NCBI RefSeq assembly: GCF_007625115.1
Contig: NZ_VMNH01000024.1
Location: 1-64,000, forward strand
Source of the DNA: Sedimenticola selenatireducens
GTDB lineage: Bacteria > Pseudomonadota > Gammaproteobacteria > Chromatiales > Chromatiaceae
Direction: 5' to 3'
DNA: 64,000 bases
The notes beneath the pieces are model-generated. The model saw nothing but the letters and a program-made list of their open reading frames with translations. It was not told where the DNA came from and ran no database searches. The position numbers and the translations under genes were made by a program. Shown here piece by piece: positions 44,895 through 55,385 of this stretch (position 1 is its first letter; each line of letters begins with the position of its first letter).

Positions 44895-45457
44895 ACCAAC
44901 CCCTTACTCTCAAACAGGGCTTGCATCTCCGGCTTATTTGCCAGTATCTCCTGCATCTCCAAGCCTTTCATCTCATGCGGAAATACCAACCATTGATCCG
45001 TAACATGGATATAGTAGTCAGGCTTCAATGTCGTCTGATTATTGCCGGGCTTATACCAGGGGGTAGCAATGCGGATATCTTTAGGCATATTGCGTCGGCT
45101 TTTTGAGCGAAGCGTGTCGAGGATCGCCTGCAGGCTTAAACCAGAATCAAATACATCATCAACAATCAACAGCGCGCTATCATAATTCATATTACGAATC
45201 AGATAGCCTAATCCATGTACGCGTACTTCTTTAGTGCGCTGTCCAATGCCCGTGTACGACGATGTACGTATGGCGATGTGGTCTGATTTGATATCAAAAT
45301 AATCCAGAATCTCTTGCACAGCAATGCCCACCGGCGTGCCTCCTCGCCATACACCGACAATAAAATCGGGTTTGAATCCACTTTGCAGGATATCAATACC
45401 CAGGCGAAATGAATCCGTCAGTAGATCCTGTGCAGTAATGTAGTATTTGTCAGTCAT
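44891..45457 (-). CDS. Hypoxanthine/guanine-type phosphoribosyltransferase
   Basis: 188 residues. The PRPP-binding motif is LLIVDDVFDSGLSL, and the pyrophosphate loop VGVWRGGTPVG. An N-terminal hood and C-terminal tail are specific to this subfamily (WYKPGNNQTTLKPDYYIH), which resembles the GPT/HPT-like proteins of Gammaproteobacteria. It likely salvages a purine base. Substrate choice is not clear. Confidence 0.85.
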   Translation of the reverse strand: MTDKYYITAQDLLTDSFRLGIDILQSGFKPDFIVGVWRGGTPVGIAVQEILDYFDIKSDHIAIRTSSYTGIGQRTKEVRVHGLGYLIRNMNYDSALLIVDDVFDSGLSLQAILDTLRSKSRRNMPKDIRIATPWYKPGNNQTTLKPDYYIHVTDQWLVFPHEMKGLEMQEILANKPEMQALFESKGLV

Positions 45458-45534
45458 ATCTGATTCTGATTATAAACGAAGTATAAAAACTAGCCCCATT
45501 CACACGCTGAGGCAACCCATTATTAGCAACGCCC

Positions 45535-46422
45535 TTAAGCAACCGAGCGTTTGCCCACCTGTTGTAAGGCGTTACCAGCAATGATCAGCAGAAGCCCCAA
45601 ACCACTTGACCAATGGATATCTTCACCAACAATAAAATGAATCAGAAACAGCGAGAGGATAGGCGAGAGAAAAATCAAATTGGCTACTTTCGACGCGTTA
45701 TCAGTCAATCTCAGTGCTTTCAACCAGAGGACAAAGGTGATGCCCATTTCGAACACGCCAACATAGGCCGCACCATAAAGGCCATCAATTGATTCGATCA
45801 TGAACCCGGTAGTTGCCCAGGTAATTAAAGCAATGAAAGGCAGGGCAAAGAGGAAATTCAGAAAAAGTCCTACAACCGGTTCGATATGGCTGCGGGTATT
45901 GAAAATCCAGAACAGTGACCAGATTAGCGTACTGCCTAATGCAAGTGATACTCCGAATCCGTCACTAAAATGGAGTGAGAGGGGTGATCCATGCGTAGCA
46001 ATAACCAGGATACCAAAATAGCTGACGCCGATCGCCAACAGATCAATTTTCCGCAGATGTTGTTTAAGCAACGGAACGGCCAAGATCGACAGGGTAATGG
46101 CCCAGGTGTAATTAAGCGGCTGCGCCTCCTGGGCCGGCAATAGATCATAGGCCTTGAATAGCACCCAATAATAGAGTGCAGGATTGAGTAACCCCATAGC
46201 AGCCGAAAACTGTAACGCTTTGCGTGGCGTATTCCTTAACAGGGTGAGGTGCCCCTGAATAACCAACACCAGAAAAAGTACCAGTGTCGATGAAATGCTG
46301 GCATAAAACAGCAGCTGTATGGGCTCCATATGGCGCAGCGACAATTTGAAAGCTGTTGCAACCGTTGACCAGAGCAGTACGGCGCATAGGCCAAAGAGAT
46401 AGGCTTTCGACTGTTGTTTCAT
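45535..46422 (-). CDS. EamA-family (DMT) transporter, second copy type
   Basis: 295 residues, two five-helix EamA repeats (LLWSTVATAFKLSLRHMEP; NYTWAITLSILAVPLL). The family exports amino acids or related compounds. Followed 21 bp before by the hydrolase gene on the same strand (46444), so the two may be co-transcribed with the hydrolase first. Confidence 0.85.
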   Translation of the reverse strand: MKQQSKAYLFGLCAVLLWSTVATAFKLSLRHMEPIQLLFYASISSTLVLFLVLVIQGHLTLLRNTPRKALQFSAAMGLLNPALYYWVLFKAYDLLPAQEAQPLNYTWAITLSILAVPLLKQHLRKIDLLAIGVSYFGILVIATHGSPLSLHFSDGFGVSLALGSTLIWSLFWIFNTRSHIEPVVGLFLNFLFALPFIALITWATTGFMIESIDGLYGAAYVGVFEMGITFVLWLKALRLTDNASKVANLIFLSPILSLFLIHFIVGEDIHWSSGLGLLLIIAGNALQQVGKRSVA

Positions 46423-46443
46423 GCTAGGTCACACAGCGCACTG

Positions 46444-47193
46444 TTAGAGTTGGCTCAGACTATTCAGTATGAGTTGCAGGTGTGCAGGCTCTGACAGTCG
46501 GTGATCACCTTGCTTGATCAGCGTGAGGGTGGCGTCGTGACTCTCCAGCCGTTCGCATGTTTTACGGCTGAAATCCCAGGGAACATCGGGGTCTTGCATG
46601 CCATGAAACAACCTGACGGGACAGCGTATGGGAATGGGGCCGTCCAATAGCATGTGTTGCTGTCCCTCTTCGATTAAGTTCTGGGTAATCGGGTAGGGTG
46701 TTTTATCATCATAATCGCAGGGTATGAGTACACTCCCGCCCTCAATCAGTTGTTGTTTCTGTTCCTGTGAAAACATGGGCATTAACAATCTCTGGGTAAA
46801 GTCAGTAGCGCAGGCCAAAGTCATCAACGCATGGACGCGTTGTGGCCTTGCTATTGTTGCCAGCAGTGAAAGCCAACCGCCCATGCTGGAGCCAATCAGA
46901 ATCTGTGGGCCTTCTGTTAATTCATCCAGCACTGCTAATGCATCACTCAACCATTCACCAATGGTTCCAGATTCAAACGAGCCTGAAGATTGACCGTGTC
47001 CCGAATAATCAAAGCGAACAAAGGCACGGTGATGCGTCTGGCACCATTGCTCAATGGCAACGGCCTTGGTGCCCGTCATATCCGATTTGAAGCCACCAAA
47101 AAAGAGCACCCCTGGGCCATCACCCTCACTTTTCTGATAGGCGATTCGCTTATCATTTTGCAGATCAAGAAAGAGGGTGGTCTGTTGTTTCAC
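46444..47193 (-). CDS. Alpha/beta hydrolase
   Basis: 249 residues. The oxyanion region is LFFGGFKSDMTG, the nucleophile elbow IGSSMGGW (Ser), Asp in HGMQDPDVPW and His in KQGDHRLSEP, a complete catalytic triad. Cytoplasmic. The ester or amide substrate is not evident. Sits between the DMT transporter and glpK on the minus strand. Confidence 0.88.
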   Translation of the reverse strand: MKQQTTLFLDLQNDKRIAYQKSEGDGPGVLFFGGFKSDMTGTKAVAIEQWCQTHHRAFVRFDYSGHGQSSGSFESGTIGEWLSDALAVLDELTEGPQILIGSSMGGWLSLLATIARPQRVHALMTLACATDFTQRLLMPMFSQEQKQQLIEGGSVLIPCDYDDKTPYPITQNLIEEGQQHMLLDGPIPIRCPVRLFHGMQDPDVPWDFSRKTCERLESHDATLTLIKQGDHRLSEPAHLQLILNSLSQL

Positions 47194-47269
47194 TGGGTGT
47201 TATCTCAAGCCAGAAGAAGTATGGAATCATACGCGTCAGGGGAGCTATTTCAACCGAGAATAGAGCGGT

Positions 47270-48763
47270 TTATTGATAATCGCTGCGCACCCGTCGTATG
47301 GCCTTATCCCATCCATGTATGAGTTCGAGCCTGAGATCCTGATCCATGCTCGGAGAAAAGGTTGCCTCTTCCACCCAATTATCTTCAAGATCCTCGAATG
47401 AGTCATAAACACCGCACTGTAGCCCTGCCAAATAGGCCGCACCGAGTGCCGTTGTTTCTGTCTGCATTGGGCGTTGTACGGTTATCTCAAGGATGTCTGT
47501 CAGAAATTGACAGAGCCAGTCATTCCTGACCATACCGCCATCGACTCGTAGATGAGTTGGGTGAATGCCGTCATCGGTCATGGCACAGAACAGATCATTG
47601 GTTTGATAACAGACTGATTCCAGTGTAGCCCTGACGATCTCTTTAATCCCAGTGCCGCGGGTTAATCCAAACAATGCCCCTCGAGCATCAGCATCCCAAT
47701 GTGGTGCACCCAGACCAGTAAATGCTGGAATCATATAAACACCTTGATTGTGTTCAGTTGTTTGGGCGATAGCCTCTGTCTCTTCGGCACTCTTGATTAA
47801 TCCAAGTCCATCTCTTAGCCATTGAATTGCTGCACCGGCCACAAAGATTGAGCCTTCAGTTGCATAGGAGGTCTCGCCATTGAGTCGATAACCCACAGTT
47901 GTCAGCAGCCTATTGTTGGATGCAATGGGCGTCTCACCGGTATTAATCAGCACAAAGCAACCTGTGCCATAGGTGCTCTTGGTCATCCCGGTTTGAAAGC
48001 AGGCCTGGCCAAAGGCAGCGGCCTGTTGATCACCTGCCATGCCGCAGATAGGTAGAGATTCTCCCAGTAGCGCTTTACTGGTTTGACCGAATTGTGCAGA
48101 ACAATCTTTAACCTCAGGCAGTACAGAAGAGGGGACATTCAGCAGTGATAATAATTCTTCATCCCAGCGGTTTGTATGAATGTTAAACAGCAGAGTACGG
48201 GCCGCATTAGTGGCGTCGGTAGTGTGTTGTGTGCCGTGAGTTAATCGCCATAAAAGAAAACTGTCTACAGTGCCAAAAGCAAGATCACCCTGGTTAGCTT
48301 TGTCCCTTGCACCCGCTACGTTATCCAGAATCCAGGCAATCTTGGTCCCTGAAAAATAGGGATCCAACAACAGACCTGTTTTATCCTTAACGGTTTGCTC
48401 GTGGCCTTCTTGCTTCAGTTGGTTGCACTGCGCAGCAGTTCGCCTGTCCTGCCAGACGATGGCGTTATAGATCGGTTTGCCACTGCCTCGCTCCCACACC
48501 ACGGTGGTTTCGCGTTGGTTGGTGATACCGATGGATGCAATGGGTCTACCCATGTTTTTGCTGGCCGCAATCGCCTCACGCGTTACGGACAGGGTGGTTG
48601 ACCAGATCTCCTCAGGATCATGTTCAACCCATCCTGACTGAGGAAAAATCTGTCTGAATTCCAGCTGTGCGGTAAAACGTGACTGGCCGTTTTTTTCAAA
48701 CAGGATTGCCCGAGAGCTGGTGGTGCCTTGGTCAATGCTGAGAATCAGTGGGTTCAAAGACAT
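47270..48763 (-). CDS. glpK: Glycerol kinase
   Basis: 497 residues from ATG 48763 (AAGGTGG upstream). FGGY kinase marks are [40 protein letters not shown] (shortened), [12 protein letters not shown] and [14 protein letters not shown]. It phosphorylates glycerol to glycerol 3-phosphate, which GlpD oxidises. Divergent from glpD with 85 bp between. No glycerol facilitator (glpF) or glpR in the window. Confidence 0.96.
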   Translation of the reverse strand: MSLNPLILSIDQGTTSSRAILFEKNGQSRFTAQLEFRQIFPQSGWVEHDPEEIWSTTLSVTREAIAASKNMGRPIASIGITNQRETTVVWERGSGKPIYNAIVWQDRRTAAQCNQLKQEGHEQTVKDKTGLLLDPYFSGTKIAWILDNVAGARDKANQGDLAFGTVDSFLLWRLTHGTQHTTDATNAARTLLFNIHTNRWDEELLSLLNVPSSVLPEVKDCSAQFGQTSKALLGESLPICGMAGDQQAAAFGQACFQTGMTKSTYGTGCFVLINTGETPIASNNRLLTTVGYRLNGETSYATEGSIFVAGAAIQWLRDGLGLIKSAEETEAIAQTTEHNQGVYMIPAFTGLGAPHWDADARGALFGLTRGTGIKEIVRATLESVCYQTNDLFCAMTDDGIHPTHLRVDGGMVRNDWLCQFLTDILEITVQRPMQTETTALGAAYLAGLQCGVYDSFEDLEDNWVEEATFSPSMDQDLRLELIHGWDKAIRRVRSDYQ

Positions 48764-48790
48764 GAAATAGACCACCTTAGTATAGTGACG

Positions 48791-48823
48791 CTATAGTATT
48801 GATGTATAAAGGACATACTATAG
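48791..48823. promoter_or_regulatory. Inverted repeat in the glpK-glpD divergent promoter
   Basis: CTATAGTAT (48791-48799) and ATACTATAG (48815-48823) are exact inverted copies with 15 bp between. In the 85-bp region shared by glpK and glpD it is a candidate operator for a repressor of both, such as a GlpR-type protein encoded elsewhere. Confidence 0.55.
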
Positions 48824-48848
48824 TAGATCATCTGTAGGATGATATCGT

Positions 48849-50366
48849 ATGACACAAGAGACACAAACACCGCAGTTTGACCTCCTGGTAATCGGAGGAG
48901 GGATCAATGGTGTTGGCGTTGCTCGGGATGCGGCAGGCAGGGGATTGCAGGTCTATCTGTGTGAAAAGGATGATTTGGCACAGCATACATCCTCAGCCAG
49001 TACCAAATTAATCCACGGTGGATTGCGTTATCTCGAGTTGTATGACTTTAAATTGGTTCATCACGCCCTGCAGGAGCGTGAAGTCTTATTACGCTCGGCT
49101 CCTCACATTATTCACCCCATGCGTTTCATCTTGCCCCATCACAAGGCACTGCGCCCAAAGTGGATGATCCGCATTGGCCTGTTTCTTTATGATCATCTAG
49201 GCGGGCGCAAACTACTTCCATCCTCGAATGGCGTTGATCTTAAAAATCATGTTGCAGGGTTACTATTAAAAGAGCGTTACAGCGCAGGCTTTGAGTATTC
49301 AGACTGCTGGGTGCATGATGCCAAGCTCGTAGTGCTCTCAGCAATGGATGCGGAAGCTCGAGGCGCAACCATCCGTACACATACTCGATGCATATCATTG
49401 ATACGCCACGGTAAACACTGGTGTGCAACGCTAAAGGATGAGAGAGACGGTGGCACATTTGAAGTACAGGCCAAAACCGTTGTAAATGCAGCCGGTCCTT
49501 GGGTAGAGAAGGTATTGAGTCTGGGTATCAATGCCGACGAAACTCACGGTGTGCGTTTTGTAAAAGGGAGTCATATCGTGGTCCCAAAATTATTTGATCA
49601 CGATTACGCCTATATTTTTCAACACACGGATGGTCGCGTACTCTTCGCGATTCCCTTTGAGCATGATTATACCTTACTGGGTACCACCGATATCGAACTG
49701 GATAAGCTGCCTGAAATTGTCGCCATTAATCAGGGCGAGGTGGATTACATTTGTCGTGCCGTGAGTGAATATTTCCGTAAACCCATTGATCCAGAAAGTG
49801 TTGTGTGGAGTTTCAGCGGCGTGAGACCACTCTATGATGACGCAGCTAGCAACGCCTCGAAAGTTACCCGCGATTACAATCTGCATCTTGACCAAAGGCA
49901 GGCACCGATTCTCTCAATCTACGGGGGGAAAATCACCACCTATCGCAAACTGGCAGAGGAGGTATTGGACATGCTCTCAGAGTGCATGAAGATTGAAGGC
50001 ACCGCCTGGACCTCGTCCAGTCATCTGCCTGGCGGGGATATCGCCAATGGCAACTTCGGCCTGTTTCTAAGTCAGTGCAGTAGACGCTATCCGTGGTTAA
50101 ACAAAAAACTGTTGTTAGATTACGCAGGCCATTATGGAACCTGCATTCATCAACTACTTGATGGCTGTGCATCAGAAGCTGATTTAGGTGATCACTTTGG
50201 CGGAGAGCTCTATGAAAGAGAAGTACGCTATCTGATAACCTATGAATATGCCGAGAGTGCTGAAGACATTCTTTGGAGAAGGACCAAGCAGGGATTGAGA
50301 TTGACTGCAGAAGAGGTAGGCAAGCTTGAAAATTGGATTAACAGTAACAGCAAGGCAAGTGGATAG
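48849..50366 (+). CDS. glpD: Aerobic glycerol-3-phosphate dehydrogenase
   Basis: 505 residues. FAD-binding GGGINGVGVARDAAGRGLQV, then LIHGGLRYLE and the C-terminal YGGKITTYRKLAEEVL are diagnostic. A membrane-surface enzyme oxidising glycerol 3-phosphate to dihydroxyacetone phosphate and reducing quinone. Divergent partner of glpK, completing glycerol use. Confidence 0.96.
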   Translation: MTQETQTPQFDLLVIGGGINGVGVARDAAGRGLQVYLCEKDDLAQHTSSASTKLIHGGLRYLELYDFKLVHHALQEREVLLRSAPHIIHPMRFILPHHKALRPKWMIRIGLFLYDHLGGRKLLPSSNGVDLKNHVAGLLLKERYSAGFEYSDCWVHDAKLVVLSAMDAEARGATIRTHTRCISLIRHGKHWCATLKDERDGGTFEVQAKTVVNAAGPWVEKVLSLGINADETHGVRFVKGSHIVVPKLFDHDYAYIFQHTDGRVLFAIPFEHDYTLLGTTDIELDKLPEIVAINQGEVDYICRAVSEYFRKPIDPESVVWSFSGVRPLYDDAASNASKVTRDYNLHLDQRQAPILSIYGGKITTYRKLAEEVLDMLSECMKIEGTAWTSSSHLPGGDIANGNFGLFLSQCSRRYPWLNKKLLLDYAGHYGTCIHQLLDGCASEADLGDHFGGELYEREVRYLITYEYAESAEDILWRRTKQGLRLTAEEVGKLENWINSNSKASG

Positions 50367-50703
50367 ACTCTATTCACGGCATTGTAATTGGGTAGGTTTA
50401 ACATTTAACATAATATGTATTATGCGCAATTATGAAACGAGATACAATCCTCTATATCCAGTGTGGTGTTTGACATCGCAGATGAAAATCTGTGATCTCC
50501 ATGAAAACCTTATGTATTGAAATATCTTTGTTTTGCGCTCACGCTACGTGAAATCTGATAATGCTTGTGTGTATAGATACCATAGATTTTACGTAGCGTT
50601 ACTCGGATGACGAAGTAAAAACCACCCCTATTTAAATTTTTCACTGATCCCAGTTATTTCTGCCTATTAACTATTTATATCAAACATGCCGTATCATTCG
50701 ACC
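50367..50703. other. Intergenic stretch with two inverted repeats
   Basis: 337 bp without a gene. It contains a small hairpin, ATCGCAGAT/ATCTGTGAT around GAAA (50475-50496), and a long inverted repeat at 50541-50599. No clear T-run terminator follows glpD. Confidence 0.5.
50541..50599. repeat. Long inverted repeat, 16-bp arms
   Basis: ACGCTACGTGAAATCT (50541-50556) and AGATTTTACGTAGCGT (50584-50599) are inverted with 15 of 16 matches, around a 27-bp centre. It may be a transcribed hairpin, an operator or a small mobile-repeat remnant. No second copy was seen in the window. Confidence 0.7.
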
Positions 50704-51630
50704 ATGACAAGCATTATTTCAATATCGAATCTTAGCAAAACCTATGAAGGTGGCCATCAGGCGCTTAAACGGGTCAATCTCGACATCAATAAAGGCGAAA
50801 TACTCGCCCTGCTCGGCCCCAATGGCGCGGGTAAAACCACACTGATTTCAGTGATATGTGGACTGGTGTCACCCACCTCTGGAACGGTAGCGGTAAATGG
50901 TTTTGATATCATTGAAAACTATCGACACGCCCGCGAGCAGATTGGACTAGTACCCCAGGAGCTCACCCTGGCTGCATTTGACCGGGTCTTTGATACGTTA
51001 CGCTTTAGCCGAGGTCTGTTTGGTAAAAAACCGGATGACGCTTATCTAGAGCAATTACTCAAGGATCTGTCGTTGTGGAATAAGAAGGATAGCGAACTGC
51101 GGGCGCTATCGGGTGGTATGAAGCGCCGAGTGCTGATTGCCAAGGCGCTTTCTCATCAGCCGAATATCCTGTTCCTGGATGAGCCTACGGCCGGGGTTGA
51201 TGTTGAGTTACGTAAAGATATGTGGCAAATCGTGAACAAACTACGCGACTCTGGTGTCACTATCATCTTGACCACGCATTACATCGAAGAGGCAGAACAG
51301 ATCGCCGATCGTGTCGGTGTTATCAATGACGGAGAACTCTTACTGGTTGATGATAAAGTCAACTTGATGCAGGAACTTGGTCGTAAACAATTGATTATAG
51401 AACTCAAGGAACCGATTAATAAGATACCTGCGTCGATGGCTTCACATGCGCTTCACCTTTCTGATGATGGTCATGAACTGATTTATACCTATGACACTCA
51501 GGGTAAAAGCACCGGTATCACTGCACTACTCCAGGATATGCATAACGCTGGGATATCCATGAAAGACCTCAACACAACACAAAGTTCACTGCAGGATATC
51601 TTTGTCAATCTGGTGCAGGCAGACCGATGA
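50704..51630 (+). CDS. yadG: ABC transporter ATP-binding protein, YadG-like
   Basis: 308 residues from ATG 50704, which aligns exactly with the start of E. coli YadG (an ATG at 50686 is alternative). Walker [13 protein letters not shown] signature LSGGMKRR, Walker [13 protein letters not shown], and the His switch [11 protein letters not shown]-terminal regulatory part follows. Overlaps the permease by 4 bp. The transported compound is unknown. Confidence 0.92.
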   Translation: MTSIISISNLSKTYEGGHQALKRVNLDINKGEILALLGPNGAGKTTLISVICGLVSPTSGTVAVNGFDIIENYRHAREQIGLVPQELTLAAFDRVFDTLRFSRGLFGKKPDDAYLEQLLKDLSLWNKKDSELRALSGGMKRRVLIAKALSHQPNILFLDEPTAGVDVELRKDMWQIVNKLRDSGVTIILTTHYIEEAEQIADRVGVINDGELLLVDDKVNLMQELGRKQLIIELKEPINKIPASMASHALHLSDDGHELIYTYDTQGKSTGITALLQDMHNAGISMKDLNTTQSSLQDIFVNLVQADR

Positions 51631-52388
51631 ACATACAGGCAGTAAAAGTTATCTACAAATATGAGATGTTAAGAACCTGGAATACCCTGTTCCAGAGTAT
51701 TGCATCACCTGTAATTTCAACTGCACTCTATTTTATTGTGTTTGGTTCAGCTATCGGGTCACGTATACAGTCAGTTGAGGGCGTAACCTACGGGTTATTT
51801 ATTGTGCCTGGCTTGATGATGCTATCGATACTGACACAAAGCGTTTCGAATGCGTCCTTCGGTATCTTTTTTCCGAAATTCAGCGGAACGGTTTATGAGG
51901 TTATGTCAGCACCGATCTCGTTCTTTGAAATTCTACTGGGATATGTTGGAGCCGCCGCATCAAAGTCTCTCATTCTAGGCGCGATCATTTTGATTACCGC
52001 CAGCTTTTTTGTTGAGTTACGTATAGATCACCCAGTATGGATGGTCCTGTTTCTAGTCCTTACCTGCGTCTCATTCAGTCTGCTGGGTTTTATTATCGGA
52101 TTGTGGGCAACCAACTTTGAAAAGCTACAGGTGGTACCCTTATTAATCATTACTCCACTGGTTTTTCTAGGCGGGACGTTTTATTCAGTGAGTATGTTAC
52201 CCCCGGTGTGGCAAACCGTTACCCTATTTAATCCCGTACTCTATCTGGTGAGTGGCTTTCGCTGGAGTTTTTTTGGGGTTTCAGATGTCCATGTAGGCAT
52301 TAGTCTGGGCGTCATTCTATTGTTTTTGGGAATATGCTCGGGGGTCGTGTGGTGGATGTTTAAAACAGGGTATCGCCTTAAACAGTAA
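51627..52388 (+). CDS. yadH: ABC-2 type permease, YadH-like
   Basis: 253 residues, six helices. [21 protein letters not shown] and [17 protein letters not shown] are typical of ABC-2 export permeases. Translationally coupled to the ATPase gene. The pair should form an exporter dimer in the inner membrane. Confidence 0.92.
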   Translation: MNIQAVKVIYKYEMLRTWNTLFQSIASPVISTALYFIVFGSAIGSRIQSVEGVTYGLFIVPGLMMLSILTQSVSNASFGIFFPKFSGTVYEVMSAPISFFEILLGYVGAAASKSLILGAIILITASFFVELRIDHPVWMVLFLVLTCVSFSLLGFIIGLWATNFEKLQVVPLLIITPLVFLGGTFYSVSMLPPVWQTVTLFNPVLYLVSGFRWSFFGVSDVHVGISLGVILLFLGICSGVVWWMFKTGYRLKQ

Positions 52389-52422
52389 TAATTGAGACGA
52401 GTCGATTAGTACTGAAAGCCTA

Positions 52423-53679
52423 TTACGTGTAAGGTATTTCCAGTCGAAAAACGGTACCTACACCTGGTTCACTCTCGACGCTTATACTGCCCTGATGTGA
52501 TTGTATAATGCCTTGCGCCATTGACAAACCAAGCCCAGATCCTTCACCAACCTCCTTCGTAGTGAAAAAAGGATCGTAGATTCTTCTTGCTACATCTGCG
52601 TCCATCCCTTTCCCGTTGTCGTGTATTTCAACTTGAATCACTGTATCGGCATGCTTTATACGGGTTGCAATGTTGATAATGCCATTGTCAGTAATAGACT
52701 GCTCAGCATTTTTTAGCAGATTTATGAAGAGTTGTTCCAGCTGATGAGCTAATCCCTTCATTAATGGAAGCTCAGTCAATTCCCAACAAACTTTAATGTT
52801 TTTTTCGGTACAGGCTGGTGTGATCTCAGAAATTGAATGTTTAAGAATTTGATTGATATCAACCATTGAGTACTGTTCATCATCGGATGAAGAATGTTCT
52901 CTTAATTGATTGATTATATAACTAATTTTATTAATTCCTTCATTTGATTGTTGTATTAATGAGGGAAGGTCTTCTTTGATGTAATCCAGCTCCACTTCCT
53001 GCTCTAGCGCGACTAACTTTGGATTTAAAGAAAGTTTATTGTCTTTCAAAATCTCCTGCTGTTTTTCTATCAGTCTTAGAAGGTCCGTCGTGTATTCATC
53101 AAGGGCTTGGAGATTGAGTTTTATAAACCCGATGGGGGTATTGATTTCATGGGCTGCACCTGCTGCAAGTTGCCCTATTGAAGCCAGTTTTTCCGACTGA
53201 AGAAGTTCGACTTTGGTTTGTTCGAGAGCAATTTGCGTTTCTATGCGTTCTGTTTCATCAGTCCCTGTACCCACATAACCTAAAAAATCACCCTGAGATG
53301 AGAAAACTGGCTTTCCGTTAATACGGACGTAGCGTGTTAAGCTGTGAATGCCTTGAATTCCGTACTCAAAATTTCGGAATGGTCGCCTGTTCTGCAAGTC
53401 CTCCAAGTGTTTCTTCCACAGCTCAGGGCGTCTATTCTGCTCTTTTTCAGGAACCAGATCGAAGCGCGTTTTCCCAATCACATCGTTAGCCGGAACACCC
53501 GTAATTTCGAAATAACGACCACTAACCTCGGTAAATCGCATTTTGTCATCTGTCGCCCAAAACCAATCAAGACTCACGTCAGATAGCACCTTTAAATGTT
53601 CTTCTGTTGCTTGAAGTTTTTCTTTCAATTCCTTGATATTTTTAATTAATCCATCATATTCATGATGTGATACGTCCAT
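52423..53679 (-). CDS. PAS-domain sensor histidine kinase
   Basis: 418 residues, no membrane helix. An N-terminal coiled coil and a PAS domain about 30-145 (LDWFWATDDKMRFTEVSG). The phospho-acceptor region is LAAGAAHEINTPIGF with His177. The ATPase has NLLKNAEQSI, DNGKGMD and GSGLGLSMAQGI. Cytoplasmic kinase of the NtrB/HPK4 kind. No response regulator gene is adjacent, so its partner is elsewhere. Convergent to yadH. Confidence 0.92.
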   Translation of the reverse strand: MDVSHHEYDGLIKNIKELKEKLQATEEHLKVLSDVSLDWFWATDDKMRFTEVSGRYFEITGVPANDVIGKTRFDLVPEKEQNRRPELWKKHLEDLQNRRPFRNFEYGIQGIHSLTRYVRINGKPVFSSQGDFLGYVGTGTDETERIETQIALEQTKVELLQSEKLASIGQLAAGAAHEINTPIGFIKLNLQALDEYTTDLLRLIEKQQEILKDNKLSLNPKLVALEQEVELDYIKEDLPSLIQQSNEGINKISYIINQLREHSSSDDEQYSMVDINQILKHSISEITPACTEKNIKVCWELTELPLMKGLAHQLEQLFINLLKNAEQSITDNGIINIATRIKHADTVIQVEIHDNGKGMDADVARRIYDPFFTTKEVGEGSGLGLSMAQGIIQSHQGSISVESEPGVGTVFRLEIPYT

Positions 53680-53758
53680 TTATTCCTTATAATTTGTGTG
53701 GTGGATAGGAGAAGTGTAGACCAGCTAATCTGTTTTGTACTTAAAATTGGACAATAAC

Positions 53759-54886
53759 ATGTACAGTAAAGAGTTTTCCCTTAATGACAACTTGATCTAT
53801 CTAAACCATGCAGCTGTAGCACCCTGGCCCGCCAGAACGGCATTAGCGGTAAGCCAGTTTGCGCAAGAGAATGCTTCACAAGGTGCTACTCACTATCTTA
53901 AATGGTTAAAGATTGAAGAGGCACTACGAACCCATCTCAGTTGGTTGATCAATGCGCCTTCTGTCGATGACATTGCCCTACAAAAAAGCACATCTGAGGC
54001 CCTCTCAACCATTGCGTTCGGGCTCGACTGGAGCGCCGGAGACAATGTGGTCATTTATCAGCAGGAGTTCCCCTCTAATAGACTCGTATGGCAGATGCTT
54101 GAGCCGTATGGCGTTGAATGTCGATTGTTTGATCTGGATTCAGCCGAAAACCCTGAAGAGGCACTTTTGAAGCAGTGTGACGAACATACCCGTCTCATCA
54201 GTGTAAGTTCTGTTCAGTATGCATCTGGCCTGAGAACTGATTTGCTAAGGATCGGTGAGTTTTGCAGGCAGAATCGGATCCTGCTTTGTGTTGATGCTAT
54301 TCAAAGTCTCGGGGCTTTTGAGTTTGATGTACAGAGCATCGGGGCCGATTTTGTTGTGGCGGATGGTCATAAATGGATGTTAGGACCAGAGGGCATTGCC
54401 CTACTCTATGTTAACCCTGAACTGCGCAACAACATGAAACTCCACCAATTCGGCTGGCATATGGTCGAACCTGTGGGTGACTATGACAGCATGGAAACAA
54501 CACCAGCCAAGACAGCCCGACGGTTCGAGTGCGGTAGTCCCAACATGTTGGGAATTCATGCCCTCTATAGCAGTCTTTCGCTCATTAAGGAGGTGGGGCT
54601 GGAACAAATATCCTCAGCCATTTTGCATAACAGTATGTATTTGAATGAGTTAATCCTATCTCATCCTCAATTGAAATTGATCAGCAGTACTGATAAAGAA
54701 AGGGTATCCGGGATTGTGACATTCCAGGTAAAAGGGGGTGATCATCAGCGCATCTATAAAGAGTTAATGAGCCGAGGAGTAATCTGTGCTCCTCGGGGTG
54801 GTGGTATTCGTTTTTCACCCCATTTCTATATAAGCAGGGATGAATTAGCCCGTGCTATGCAGATTGTCGATGAGATTATAATATAA
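53759..54886 (+). CDS. Class V aminotransferase (cysteine desulfurase-like)
   Basis: 375 residues from ATG 53759; a TTG upstream is alternative. Motifs NLIYLNHAAVAPWP, VSSVQYASGLRTDL, LCVDAIQSLGAFEFDV and the PLP lysine in VADGHKWMLGPEG. The C-terminal ends in APRGGGIRFSPHFY. The NifS/SufS Cys loop is not evident (the region near the end shows ICAPRGGG), so it may be an aminotransferase or isopenicillin epimerase-like enzyme rather than a desulfurase. Substrate unknown. Confidence 0.8.
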   Translation: MYSKEFSLNDNLIYLNHAAVAPWPARTALAVSQFAQENASQGATHYLKWLKIEEALRTHLSWLINAPSVDDIALQKSTSEALSTIAFGLDWSAGDNVVIYQQEFPSNRLVWQMLEPYGVECRLFDLDSAENPEEALLKQCDEHTRLISVSSVQYASGLRTDLLRIGEFCRQNRILLCVDAIQSLGAFEFDVQSIGADFVVADGHKWMLGPEGIALLYVNPELRNNMKLHQFGWHMVEPVGDYDSMETTPAKTARRFECGSPNMLGIHALYSSLSLIKEVGLEQISSAILHNSMYLNELILSHPQLKLISSTDKERVSGIVTFQVKGGDHQRIYKELMSRGVICAPRGGGIRFSPHFYISRDELARAMQIVDEIII

Positions 54887-54957
54887 TATATAGGATTATA
54901 TATACGATATAACATACTGTATAATATAAATATTACTACTTAATGTTAGAGCCATTT

Positions 54958-55356
54958 ATGAGCAAATACCCTATCGAAGAAAGAAATCCAGGTGAACGGC
55001 AGCTCACGGTGAGAGTACTTGCTATGCCTGCTGACACTAACCCCTCGGGTCATATTTTTGGTGGCTGGCTGATGTCACAAGTAGATATCGCCGGCAGTAT
55101 TGTGGCTATGCAGGTGGCCGATGCGCGTGTGGTGACTGTCGCGGTGCATGACTTTCAATTTGAAAAGCCGGTTCATGTTGGCGATTTGGTCAGCTGCTAT
55201 GCGGAGATCGAACGCATGGGTACTACTTCAATACGCGTAAAGGTGGAGGTCTACGCGGAGAGAGACCGAAACCCTCACACAGTCGGAAGGGTTGCAGTGG
55301 CATCAATCACCTATGTTGGTCTGGATGAACATTCCAAGCCCAAAAAATTACTATAA
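54958..55356 (+). CDS. Acyl-CoA thioesterase, YciA-like hot-dog fold
   Basis: 132 residues from ATG 54958 (an ATG at 54943 is alternative). ANPSGHIFGGWLMSQVDIAGSI-type block (read as TNPSGHIFGGWLMSQVDIAG), then VHDFQFEKPVHVGDLVSCYAE, match the YciA family hydrolysing acyl-CoA. An AT-rich stretch (54880-54940) precedes it. Convergent with tatD. Confidence 0.88.
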   Translation: MSKYPIEERNPGERQLTVRVLAMPADTNPSGHIFGGWLMSQVDIAGSIVAMQVADARVVTVAVHDFQFEKPVHVGDLVSCYAEIERMGTTSIRVKVEVYAERDRNPHTVGRVAVASITYVGLDEHSKPKKLL

Positions 55357-55385
55357 GCACCCCGAGTCACACACTGCTCGGTGCT
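55356..55385. terminator. Possible bidirectional hairpin between thioesterase and tatD
   Basis: AGCACC/CCGAG and CTCGGTGCT pair with two bulged bases across a short loop at the point where the genes converge. No T-run, so only a weak candidate. Confidence 0.4.
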
